Positions 48,190 to 59,204 of a stretch of DNA of 64,000 nucleotides are shown here, in pieces. The DNA is from Mya arenaria (lineage: Eukaryota; Mollusca; Bivalvia; Myida; Myidae). The first letter of the stretch is position 1, and every line of letters starts with the position of its first letter. Location: the NCBI RefSeq assembly GCF_026914265.1, contig NC_069124.1:69370402-69434401 (forward strand), given 5' to 3'. The translations under genes were made by a program, and so were the position numbers. The notes beneath the pieces are model-generated. The model was not told the DNA's origin. It searched no databases and worked only from the letters and a program-made list of their open reading frames with translations.

Positions 48190-51100
48190 TAAATGACGTG
48201 CGATTGTCCTGAGACTGTCCCATCACTGTTGGCATCCACGACATGTCATGTTTCATGTGAATGACGTGCGATTGTCCTGAGACTGTCCAATCACTGCTGG
48301 CATCCACGACATGTCATGTTTCATGTATATGACGTGCGATTGTCCCATCACTGCTGGCATCCACGTTATGTCATGTTTCATGTGAATGACGTACGATTTT
48401 CCCATCACTGCTGGCATCCACGACATGTCATGTTTCACGTGAATGACGAGCGATTGTCCAATCACTGCTGGCATCCACGACATGTCATGTTTCATGTGAA
48501 TGACTAGCGATTGTCCCATCACTACTGGCATCCACGACATGTCATGTTTCATGTGAATGTCGTGCGATTGTCCCATCACTGCTGGCATCCACAACTTGTC
48601 ATGTTTCATGTGAATGACGAGCGATTGTCCAATCACTGCTGGCATCCACAACTTGTCATGTTGCACGTGAATGACGTGCGATTGTCCAATCACTGCTGGC
48701 ATCCACAACTTGTCATGTTTCATGTGAATGACGAGCGATTGTCCAATCACTGCTGGCATCCACAACTTGTCATGTTGCACGTGAATGACGAGCGATTGTC
48801 CAATCACTGCTGGCATCCACAACTTGTCATGTTTCATGTGAATGACGTGCGATTGTCCAATCACTACTGGCATCCACGACATGTCATGTTTCATGTGAAT
48901 GACGAGCGATTTTCCCATCACTGCTGGCATCCACGACATGTCATGTTTCATGTGAATGACGTAAGATTGTCCTGAGATTATCCCATCACTGTTGGCGTGA
49001 ACGACGTGCGATTGTCCTGAGATTTTCCCATCACTGCTGGCATCCACGACATGTCATGTTTCATGTGATTGACGAGCGATTGTCCAATCACTGCTGGCAT
49101 CCACGACATGTCATGTTTCACGTGAATGACGAGCGATTGTCCAATCACTGCTGGCATCCACGACATGTCATGTTTCATGTGAATGACTAGCGATTGTCCC
49201 ATCACTACTGGCATCCACGACATGTCATGTTTCATGTGAATGACGTACGATTGTCCCATCACTGCTGGCATCGACGACATGTCATGTTTCATGTGAATGA
49301 CGAGCGATTGTCCAATCACTGCTGGCATCCACGACATGTCATGTTTCATGTGAATGACGTACGATTGTCCAATCACTGCTGGCATCCACGACATGTCATG
49401 TTTCATGTGAATGACGTACGATTGTCCCATCACTGCTGGCATCCACGACATGTCATGTTTCATGTGAATGACGTACGATTGTCCAATCACTGCTGGCATC
49501 CACGACATGTCATGTTGCATGTGAATGACGTACGATTGTCCCATCACTGCTGGCATCCACGACGTGTCATGTTGCACGTGAATGACGTACGATTGTCCCA
49601 TCACTGCTGGCATCCACGACATGTCATGTTTCACGAAAATGACGTGCGATTGTCCAATCACTGCTGGCATCCACGACATGTCATGTTTCATGTGAATGAC
49701 GTACGATTGTCCAATCACTGCTGATTGTCCCATCACTGCTGGCATCCATGAGATGTCATGTTTCACGTGAATGACGTGCGATTGTCCAATCACTGCTGGC
49801 ATCCACGACATGTCATGTTTCACGTGAATGACGTACGATTGTCCCATCACTGCTGGCATCCACGACATGTCATGTTTCATGTGAATGACGTACGATTGTC
49901 CAATCACTGCTGATTGTCCCATCACTGCTGGCATCCACGACATGTCATGTTTCACGTGAATGACGTGCGATTGTCCCATCACTGCTGGCATCCACGATAT
50001 GTCATGTTTCACGTGAATGACGTACGATTGTCCCATCACTGCTGGCATCCACGACATGTCATTTTTCATGTGAATGACGTGCGATTGTCCAATCACTGCT
50101 GATTGTCCCATCACTGCTGGCATCCACGACATGTCATGTTTCATGTGAATGACGTACGATTGTCCCATCACTGCTGGCATCCACGACATGTCATGTTTCA
50201 TGTGAATGACGTGCGATTGTCCAATCACTGCTGGCATCCACAACTTGTCATGTTTCATGAGAATGACGTGCGATTGTCCAATCACTGCTGTATCCACAAC
50301 TTGTCATGTTTCATGTGAATGACGTGCGATTGTCCCATCACGGCTGGCATCCACAACTTGTCATGTTTCATGTGAATGACGTACGATTGTCCCATCACTG
50401 CTGGCATCCACGACATGACATGTTTCATGTGAATGACTTGCCATTGTCCCATCACTACTGGCATCCACGACATGTCATGTTTCACGTGAATGACGTACGA
50501 TTGTCCCATTACTGCTGGCATCCACGACATGTCATGTTTCACGTGAATGACGAGCGATTGTCCAATCACTGCTGGCATCCACGACATGTCATGTTTCACG
50601 TGAATGACGTGCGATTGTCCAATCACTGCTGGCATCCACGACATGTCATGTTTCATGTGAATGACGAGCGATTGTCCCATCACTACTGGCATCCACGACA
50701 TGTCATGTTTCATGTGAATGACGTCCGATTGTCCCATCACTGCTGGCATCGACGACATGCCATGTTTCATGTGAATGACGAGCGATTGTCCAATCACTGC
50801 TGGCATCCACGACATGTCATGTTTCATGTGAATGACGTACGATTGTCCCATCACTGCTGGCATCCACGACATGTCATGTTTCATGTGAATGACGTACGAT
50901 TGTCCAATCACTGCTGGCATCCACGACATGTCATCTTGCATGTGAATGACGTACGATTGTCCCATCACTGCTGGCATCCACGACATGTCATTTTTCACGT
51001 GAATGACGTACGATTGTCCAATCACTGCTGGCATCCACGACATGTCATGTTTCATGTGAATGTCGTGCGATTTTCCCATCACTGCTGGCATCCACGACAT

Positions 51101-52275
51101 GTCATGTTTCACGTGAATGACGTAGATTGTCCAATCACTGCTGGCATCCACGACATGTCATGTTTCACGTGAATGACGTGCGATTGTCCAATCACTGCTG
51201 GCATCCACGACATGTCATGTTTCATGTGAATGTCGTGCGATTTCCCCATCACTGCTGGCATCCACGACATGTCATGCTTCATGTGAATGACTTGCGATTG
51301 TCCCATCATTGCTGGCATCCACAACTTGTCATGTTTCACGTGAATGTCGTGCGATTGTCCCATCACTGCTGGCATCCACAACTTGTCATATTTCATGTGA
51401 ATGACGTTCGATTGTCCCATCACTACCGGCATCCACGACATGTCATGTTTCACGTGAATGTCGTGCGATTGTCCCATCACTGCTGGCATCCACGACATGT
51501 CATGTTTCATGTGAATGAAATACGATTGTCCAATCACTACTGGCATCCACGACATGTCATGTTTCATGTGAATGTCATACGATTGTCCCATCACTGCTGG
51601 CATCCACAACATGTCATATTTCATGTGAATGTCATACGATTGTCCAATCACTGCTGGCATCCACGACATGTCATATTTCATGTGAATGACATACGATTGT
51701 CCCATCACTGCTGGCATCCACAACATGTCATATTTCATGTGAATGTCATACGATTGTCCCATCACTGCTGGCATCCACGACATGTCATGTTGCACGTGAA
51801 TGACGTGCGATTGTCCAATCACTGCTGGCATCCACAACTTGTCATGTTTCATGTGAATGACGTGCGATTGTCCAATCACTGCTGGCATCCACAACTTGTC
51901 ATGTTTCATGTGAATGACGTGCGATTTTGCCATCACTGCTGGCATCCACGACATGTCATGTTTCATGTGAATGACGTTCGATTTTCCCATCACTGCTGGC
52001 ATCCACGACATGTCATGTTTCATGTGAATGACGTGCGATTGTCCCATCACTGCTGGCATCCACGACATGTCATGTTTCATGTGAATGACGTGCGATTGTC
52101 CAATCACTGCTGTATCCACGACATGTCATGTTTCACGTGAATGACGTGCGATTGTCCCATCACTGCTGGCATCCACGACATGTCATGTTGCACGTGAATG
52201 ACGTGCGATTGTCCTGAGACTATCCCGTCACTGTTGACATCCACGACATGTCATGTTTCACGTGAATGTCATACG
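48190..52275. repeat. 57-bp satellite array, about 4.1 kb
   Basis: About 70 units of ATGACGTGCGATTGTCCCAT plus CACTGCTGGCATCCACGACA plus TGTCATGTTTCATGTGA (57 bp). Linked variants are GTGCG/GTACG/GAGCG, TCCCAT/TCCAAT, CACGACATG/CACAACTTG and TTTCATG/TTTCACG/TTGCACG. Units at both edges (48200-48290, 52200-52250) and one interior spot (48960-49030) carry an 11-base insert around CTGAGACTGTC, giving 68 bp. A 189-bp composite (three units plus 18 bases) occurs in tandem, with junctions at 49721, 49910 and 50099. As 57 is 19 codons, frames stay open on both strands, but variants alter residues freely, so coding is not supported. Confidence 0.97.
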
Positions 52276-52712
52276 ATTTACCAAAACAGCTAGTAATAGG
52301 CCTATAGTGTTCAGGCTGTTTTACCCCACCTGTATTGTACAACTCCAATTAACAATGGTTTTTGTGTGCCACCTGTGTTAAGATCCACATCAACCCGCAG
52401 AGTCGTTGTCTTTAAAAAAGTTATACAGTTCATGTTCATCTACATGTACTTCAACATTCTTTGATTAACCATACCGCACTGTCTGACTCAACTAATAAGG
52501 CTGAGATTTCCCATAACGTGGACCGACAGTGTCATTTTAAATCGAATTAACACGAATGCAGATTTTGAATGTTGATTTATTTCCCCTTTCAGACAGTTGA
52601 TTTCTATGACATTACTGACTACTGTTAGTATTATGTCATTTGTGAAATGAATAATACATTTTTTTTCGTAATGTATTTTGATAATTAAATCTTCAATTCA
52701 ATTCTATACTTT
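52276..52712. other. Intergenic, no feature seen
   Basis: AT-rich sequence with no recognised gene or repeat. Confidence 0.45.
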
Positions 52713-52955
52713 TACGCTGAACTCTCATAGATTGTCTCATAGATTGGCAGATTGGCCGTTTTAGGAACTGTTTTATTTTTTGTCTTTGAATGAGCCACTT
52801 TTTGCGTAATGTCTGGAAACAAGTGATTTGAGAATGCTGACAAAAGATCAGATCGCAATTTTCATATTTACTTTTGAAATGTAATGTTTTATGGCTGAAA
52901 ACATTATTTACGCTTTAAGAAAATTGATTTTTTTTTGCATAAGCTTCATTCTTTT
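52713..52955. mobile_element. Single-arm copy of the foldback element at 57240-57600
   Basis: It shares, in order, CTCTCA(C/T)AGATT, GTTTTATTTTTTGT, TTTTTGCGTAA, TGCTGACAAAAGATCAGATC, GTAATGTTTTATGGCT and TTACGCTTTAAGAAAA with the left arm of the element at 57240. No ORF. Confidence 0.65.
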
Positions 52956-52965
52956 AAAGTAAATA

Positions 52966-53135
52966 CAGTCAAACCCCGATGGCTCGAACTCGCTTGGCTC
53001 GAATTCTTCGTAGGCTCGAACTGGATGTAAATACGGATTTCTTTACATTGAATATATTCCCGCTTGCCTCGAATTTTCCGAGGCTCGAAGTATTTTCGCC
53101 GGTCCCTAGGAGTTCGAGCCAACGGGGTTCGACTG
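52966..53135. mobile_element. Pogo/Tigger-like MITE, 170 bp
   Basis: The ends CAGTCAAACCCCGATGGCTC and GAGCCAACGGGGTTCGACTG are near-perfect inverted repeats (about 25 bp), flanked by TA on both sides as a target duplication. The interior has GGCTCGAA repeats and no ORF. CAGTC ends with a TA target are typical of Tc1-mariner/pogo non-autonomous elements. Confidence 0.82.
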
Positions 53136-53703
53136 TAAGACAACCTGCTATCTGAACTCATTTTCATGCTTATAATTACATTTCGAAAATGGAATTAACT
53201 GTCGACATTGTAACATTTTACAACTGGTGGCAGTTAACTTATGCTGACTGTTCCTGAATTTCTTATGAGTATAATAATTATACAACAAAACATTAAATTG
53301 CGAAAAGTGCGTGTTTCGTGACTTCAAACGGTCAGCTTCTGATTAATCATGAGGATGCAGGATAATATGGTGGTTCTTGGGCACGTCGTGGGAATGACCA
53401 TGACTATGACTGCGGTGGGAACCCATGGATCGTTCGGTGGAGATGTACTCTCCCTTGGCGTACTGCCGCCTGTGGATGATGAGAAACACACATAGGTTGA
53501 GAATGCCGCCGATGTTAGAGAACGTGGTGACCAAGTGGAAGATCGGCTGCGGCACGTCGTCGGTGGCGAGTCCCCATATGCCGTATAGCGCCATGGCCCA
53601 CCACTGGATGAAGAATGCAGCCACAAATAAGTTCGGTCGCACAGGTTATATATTTGGAATACATGTATATAGTTTTCAGTCATCTAATACCAGGTAAAAA
53701 TAA

Positions 53704-54482
53704 AAGAAACAAGAGGGTCAAGATGACCCTATATCGCTCACCTGAATAAACTTATAAAAGATGCTCTGGACTTTTCTGTAATAAATGGGCAATAACTCGC
53801 AAGTGTCTACAAAGCTTTGGCTAGCCTGGAAGCCCGTATGCCACAAGTGAAACTAGACTATGTCTTATATTTAAACAGGCGTATAAAAACATGAAAAATA
53901 TGTATTTGTTTAAAAAGTTACAAAGGGCCATGATTCTTACACTATTTAAGTTGGAGTCACTTAATTTGTCACAAACAAGAAGACCAATATTCGAACTTGA
54001 GCAGCTAGAAATCAACGAAAACACATTTCTGACAAATTTCTAGGATAATTGGGCTAAAAATGTTACCTCTAGAGTGTTAACAAGGTTTTTCCATATTTGG
54101 TCTCTGTGACCCAGTTTTTGACCCCAGATGACCCATGCATATTCGAATTTGAGCTAGAAATCAACGAAACAAATGTTATTTCTGGAGTGTTAACAACGTT
54201 TTTCCATATTTGGGCTCTGTGACCTAGTTTTTTTTACCCCAGATGACCCATATTCGAACTTAAGCTAGAAATTATCAAAACAACCTTTCTGACAAATTTC
54301 CAGGATATTTGGGCTGAAAATGTTACCTCTACAGTGTTAACAAGGTTTTTCCATATTTGGGGTCATGTGACCTAGTTTTTCATCCAAGATGACCCATATT
54401 CGAACTCATCCGAGTAATTACTGGGACAAACATCCTGACCAAGTTTCGTGACAATTGAAGCCAACGGCTAAGGTGAGCTAAA
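53704..54482. repeat. Dispersed repeat with internal tandem units, inside receptor copy B
   Basis: It starts near GGGTCAAGATGACCCTATAT followed by CGCTCACCTG and ends AAGGTGAGCTA, so AGGTGAGC forms a short terminal inverted repeat. Inside are three units of about 120-130 bp sharing AAGGTTTTTCCATATTTGG, GTGACC(T/C)AGTTTTT, CCAGATGACCCATATTCGAA and TTTCTGACAAATTTC. No ORF. It lies in the gap between the exon pieces of copy B, next to the lost exon segment. Confidence 0.7.
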
Positions 54483-55568
54483 AAAATCAAATTTAAAAAA
54501 TCAAATCAAATTTAGCCACTCGTTAAGTTTATTATTGGTCCCCGTTAAAATATAGTTTTTCTATGATCACGAGTGAAAATATCCGATCTTACACTGAAAT
54601 CAACAATTTTTCTGTGTTGGTTTATGCTTATTTTCGGAGATATTTTGGTATTTTAATTTATGTTTTTAAAAACCAATGATTTTGGAATGCCCTTCACGTG
54701 AAGTTTTGATCGCCGATGACGTACAATCGGAACTCCTCGCCTAGTATCAAGATATGGCTATCTCGAAGCTTGCCGGAGATGGCCGAGTTGTTACGATTGC
54801 GATGACGTAGACTGTCGTTTATACGCCGTGCTTCAGTGCCAACATCTTATAAACATTCATCAATAAACTATTATTAATGCATTTATGTTACAAATCATAA
54901 CAGTTAATGCACGAATTTTTCTTTTTAATTGAAATGGGCATGAATACATGGCCCGACTACACTGGTTGCCATCTGCATATTTTGTGACTTTGTGCGGTGT
55001 TTAAGTTTATTAGTGAATTGGTGTGTGAATTTTACGTGAAGTTCGTATTACAAAGTCATACAGGTAAAAAGATTTTAGATAGATGATATAACATCGAATT
55101 TTAGTTCGAGCAGTTGTTTCCGTTGTAATACTTTGTACAAAAGCAAATGTTCGAACATTAAGTTTCAAGAAAACATTTATTATTTTTTATAAACGGTTAG
55201 AATGTTCATTTTCGAAAATATCTTTCTTTAAAGATATGCAACCTTTATTGTAATAACAAATCATAAGTGTGGGCAAAATTTACTGGTGCAAAAGTGAGGT
55301 ATTGATAGTTTTTATCAAGGGGAAGTAACTACACTTGATTTTAAAAGTTAGTTTTAAATGTGCGGCTGATAACAGTTTATGCACGTTCGGGCATCTGAGA
55401 TGGATACAATTTCGCTTCTCACCCTTGTAAACATCAGGCTTCTCGCAGGTTTTCCTTCAAAAAATGTTTGTCCGCTACATAAGAGGTTGAAATAAATGTC
55501 GAGAAAAACATGGAGATTATAGAGCCGAATGCGCGTCATGATATTTGTAATATATTATAAGTATCTTC
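54483..55568. other. Intron or spacer of receptor copy B, no feature seen
   Basis: No part of the missing receptor exon could be found here on the minus strand. Confidence 0.45.
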
Positions 55569-55702
55569 CATGGCCGAGAGTGTAAGATAGGTTCATTCCG
55601 ACCCGAGCGTAGGGTGTTTTGCGGAAACGAGGTTTACCGAGTTTCCGCAAAACACCCTGCGCGAGGGTCGGGATGAACCTATCTTATTACGAGCGGCTAT
55701 GG
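55569..55702. repeat. Long foldback palindrome, about 134 bp
   Basis: Arms of about 60 bases: GTAAGATAGGTTCATTCCGA continuing to CGCAAAACACCC-type sequence, mirrored after the loop GAGGTTTACCGA up to GGGATGAACCTATCTTAT. Inner arms GTGTTTTGCGGAAAC and GTTTCCGCAAAACAC are perfect. It is the longer relative of the palindrome at 45051-45106. The flank at 55712-55735 (CACCTCAGTTAAACAAAA) matches the inverted flank of that copy. Confidence 0.85.
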
Positions 55703-57039
55703 TATATGCTTTTTCTCCCACCTCAGTTAAACAAAATTAAGTAAAAATGTATTTTTTGCTGGAACTCTTTTTTGCTTAGTGAAAATAATTGCGTATGGAT
55801 ATGCGATAACAGGTGGCTGTCATGGATATACGCGCAGTGGTCCGGTTAATGTTAATAGTCAAATCGGTCTTTTAAAATAGTTCTAAGGCGAATGAAGCAT
55901 TATTTCTTAAATGATGCGCGAAAACTGTTTTATGGTGACATTTGAAGCGAGAAATAATTAATTAGCGTTCTAAATATTACCATAAGACAAGATTTCTTTG
56001 ATGCTACTGACGACAGTCTTCAACGAGGGAGGTAATTACAATGTGGTAAAAGGAGTTCCATACGGGCATTTTATCTTCGCCCGTGGGCAAGATAAGAATA
56101 TCTAGCATGGTTAAATTATTGGATCTACTTATCTGAGGTGGGAGGGAATCTTATCTTCCGGATATCGATTGTTATACAAACCCTGTAACCTCGGGCCAAA
56201 ATAAATCCTAATTCATCCTAAAACGACCAAACTTTATTTCCGATTTGATTTGTGAGTTAAACTATGAGAACTTACAATGATCCGTTGGTTCCGAGCTGGC
56301 CTAATATACCGGCAATGGTTGCTCCCAGAAACGGAGCGCCGAATGTCCACGCTAGCAGCCTCCAATCATAGCGCCCGAAGTTGATGCTGCGATCAAAGTA
56401 CATGAGCATAAAAGCGTTGACAGCCACCACGTTCACCATGAGATTCTGGGCCGTTATGAACAAGGCGAGGTTGAAGCCATAGAACTCACACAGCTCCTTG
56501 GGGTAGACATGATTACGGACGATCACGATGTGAAGGTGGTCGGTGAAGTGTGCCACGTTGAAGAGGCCGTCACACATCGCCAGGTAAACCACGAACCTCT
56601 CACTCTTGGACCAAAGCGAGAAGAACGAGTGGTAGTTCCGGTGTTTGAACGACAGCACGACGGCGGCTACCGCGCACGTGAAACTAGTAACAATACACAG
56701 TATGGCGGGAATGTGGATGGCTAGAAATGTTCCGTTGTTAATTCCGTACACGGGAATATCGTAACCGTTTAGGGGAACCTTCTCAGCACTGGCGTTACTT
56801 TCCATTGTTTCATGTACTCTGACAGCTAGTTTACTAATAGTATTGTTTGCATCACTATTTGTATTAACTAACTCTATTCTTCAGTTTCGAAGCAATATAG
56901 TTTTTTTTTATTACTTTGACTATTTTTACTGCTTAAACCACATTAAATAAAATGACAGATACGCAGTTTTTGTGGAATTGCAAGTGTCAATTGTTCAAAG
57001 AGCCAAACCTTACGGAAGTTAAATGTAACATTCAGACGA

Positions 57040-57217
57040 TATGAGTGAGCGACAATAAATTTCCGTTGAACAACTTGAAACATGAGCTGTAGTTTCGGTG
57101 TTTGAAAGACATCGTGACAGCGATCACTGCGCACTGCGAATGCAACTCGTCAAGATACACATTATGGCGTGAATGTTGATGATCGGAAACAATATCAATA
57201 CTGGTGTTACTTTCCAT
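57040..57217 (-). pseudogene. Decayed fragment of a third receptor copy
   Basis: Minus-strand reading from ATG at 57217 gives MESNTSIDIV, and later SFKHRNYSSCFKLFNGN, which match the start (MESN) and the TM1-TM2 loop (SFKHRNYHSFFSLW) of copy B. The intervening sequence is deleted and shifted. Only a remnant of exon 1 persists, lying just upstream of copy B in the same orientation. Confidence 0.62.
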
Positions 57218-57239
57218 TGTCTTATCTATTTTAACATTT

Positions 57240-57600
57240 AAAGCTGCACTCTCACAGATTTACCGTTTTCCCAACTTTTTTTTATTTTTTGTATTGGAAT
57301 TAGCATTTTTTTGCGTAAATATCTACAAACCAATGATGAAATACTGTTGACAAAAAATCAGATCCCAGGTTTTCGTATTTCCATTCAAAATTTAATATTT
57401 TATGGCTTTAACCGTTACTAACGGTTTAAGAAAAATGCATAAAACATCAATTTTGGAGAGGAAATATGAACATCTGCGATCTGATCTTTTGTCATCAGTC
57501 TTTTATCACTGTTTTTTTTTCAAATGCTTACGCAAAAAGCTACTCGTTCCAATATAAAAAAATAATCTTAATCGTAATTGTTCAACACATGTAACTATCA
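57240..57600. mobile_element. Foldback (palindromic) MITE-like element
   Basis: The left arm (about 57243-57420) contains TTTTTGTATTGGAATTAGCA, TTTTTTGCGTAAATAT, ACTGTTGACAAAAAATCAGA and GTTTAAGAAAA. The right arm (57440-57580) carries the same blocks inverted: TCTGATCTTTTGTCATCAGT, CTTACGCAAAAAGCTA and TTCCAATATAAAAAAAT. No ORF. It is related to the sequence at 52713-52955. Confidence 0.75.
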
Positions 57601-58093
57601 TTAACTTTTGCTCCATATTGAAACGAAGGGTTACTATCAGTAGTTTGAAGAAATTAAGACTATTTTATTGACTTTCTTAAACCAACAGTATAACGATTTA
57701 TCACATGCTATAACTTGCTTTCACATTAACCAGCACGTATTATTTCTGCATTACACATGTTTTATAAACAATACCACTCCGCGCGCCCGTCAACAATTTA
57801 ATTGGAAATAATAATTACCTAATTGGTAATATTCCAGCAAATCATACGTTTATTTTCTTTGTTGTTTAATATGATCAAGATTTATTCAAATAAAATAGTT
57901 CATTTTCAAGTAAATCATGAAAGGAAATCATGATATTTCCTCTTGATTTTGTAAAAAATAGACTTTCTTCATTGAAAACAGGAAATGACGTCATGAACAT
58001 AATTTCCAATTAAATGAAATCATCTATCCTGGTGTGACTGAATTCATCAACTAACGAACGGAAACGAAATAAAAGTCAAATTTATTTACATAA

Positions 58094-59175
58094 ACTGAAA
58101 GAGCCCTTTAAGTAATTGTTGACCACTTCAATTCATTAAGAGATCTCCATTCGGTTTAAAATAAAGGTAGCATCTCTAGAGATCGCTCCAAATAATTCGG
58201 AGAGCTCTACAATTCAATTGATGATAATTTCAAACCAACTGGATTGAAATACTCTTCAATTGATTTAGAGGTATCTCAAAATAATTTTACATATTGTGTT
58301 GTTTCAAATGTTGCTCTCAAAATTTGATTCAACTAGCTAATAAATATAATAAGAGTTTTTTCAAATTAATTATAGATGACTAGGGATTTGTTAGAATTGC
58401 AGCTTTCTACACATCAAACGCTGCTTTCTTTACTTGTCATGTTAGAAAAAATACATGTACAGCAAATGTTTATGGTGAGCTATGCGGATATTCTCTTTAC
58501 GTGCATAGAATCATGCAATATTGGCTTAATGTTGTAAACAGTGATACTATTATAATACGCAATATTTATTGGTATTCATTATCAGACTGTGTAATAGGTA
58601 AGAATAACTTGGAATTAAATGTAAATAAGCATTTAAGGAGTATGGCTTTGGATATGTATTTAACAATGCCAGTGTTCCAAGCGAAAAGCATTTTTTGTGT
58701 AAGTTAAAAAATATTGATTGTTTAGGTTAAGAATGATATCGATCCCTTGATAGTCCATTCTTGTTTTTGTATAAAGCATTTAAAACCACGTTTGGTTATC
58801 AGCATTATTAAGACATATTACCTAAAAGCTTACGCCTATTCCTTTGTAGACTTAGACTTTCTATTCACCCTTTTAGAATCCAAACGGGTGAATATAACCG
58901 TAATCGTATTCAGCGTGATGAAATATATTGTTTATCTTGTCATAGAAAATATGTATGTGGTTAAGAAGATGATGTACTTTGTACACGTCTTTATCAATTA
59001 TCTGTTCTATTGAACTGATTTGAAGAGCACTTAATTTAATTAGTGAGAACAACAATTGAATTGTTGCTAGCAATGATGATACTATGATAGACACAAATAA
59101 TAAGAGACCTCTTCAAATCAATTAAATCAATTAAAGTGGTCCTCAAATGATCTGAACAGCTCTTTCGGGTAATTC
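58094..59175. mobile_element. Possible inverted-repeat element enclosing a LINE fragment
   Basis: The left end GAAAGAGCCCTTTAAGTAAT with TTGACCACTTCAATTCATTA is mirrored at about 59090-59175 (AATCAATTAAAGTGGTCCTC, GCTCTTTCGGGTAATTC) with many mismatches. If real, a roughly 1.1-kb non-autonomous element encloses the LINE piece at 58457-58707. The boundaries are weak. Confidence 0.35.
58457..58707 (+). mobile_element. LINE C-terminal fragment 1
   Basis: The frame ending at 58707 reads VYGELCGYSLYVHRIMQYWL then NVVNSDTIII and GKNNLELNVNKHL. This resembles the segment after the RT domain of a common invertebrate LINE group (YGELGR.PL...R...YW..L). The rest of the element is missing here. It is probably the same family as the neighbour at 59205-60316, but it represents a different part and is out of order. 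Confidence 0.55.
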
Positions 59176-59204
59176 ATGTATGCAACCAAGTTATTAGACA
59201 AGGA

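Larger units (their letters stand above)
53343..56805 (-). pseudogene. Seven-transmembrane receptor, copy B (incomplete)
   Basis: Exon 1 (56276-56805) is intact and very close to copy A: the same length, and the same GTAAG donor and phase, covering TM1-TM4. The second exon survives only from about 53630 to the stop at 53343. It covers TM6 from LFVAAFFIQWWAMALYGIWG and TM7, then a His-rich tail (SHRSHSHGHSHDV) that copy A lacks. The stretch encoding the second outer loop, TM5 and the third inner loop, with the splice acceptor, is absent. Homology stops abruptly at the TTATTTGTGG codons, and repeat sequence begins within 70 bases. A functional receptor is unlikely unless the missing part is an assembly error. 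Confidence 0.78.

Noticed and set aside
48253-52140. Long open frames of 264-439 residues on both strands with a 19-residue repeat
   Set aside because: The 57-bp unit keeps several frames open at once. Variants are not biased to synonymous positions, and frames end at irregular units.
48190-52275. CRISPR-like array
   Set aside because: Units are contiguous direct repeats without unique spacers, in a eukaryotic genome. The same holds for the other arrays.
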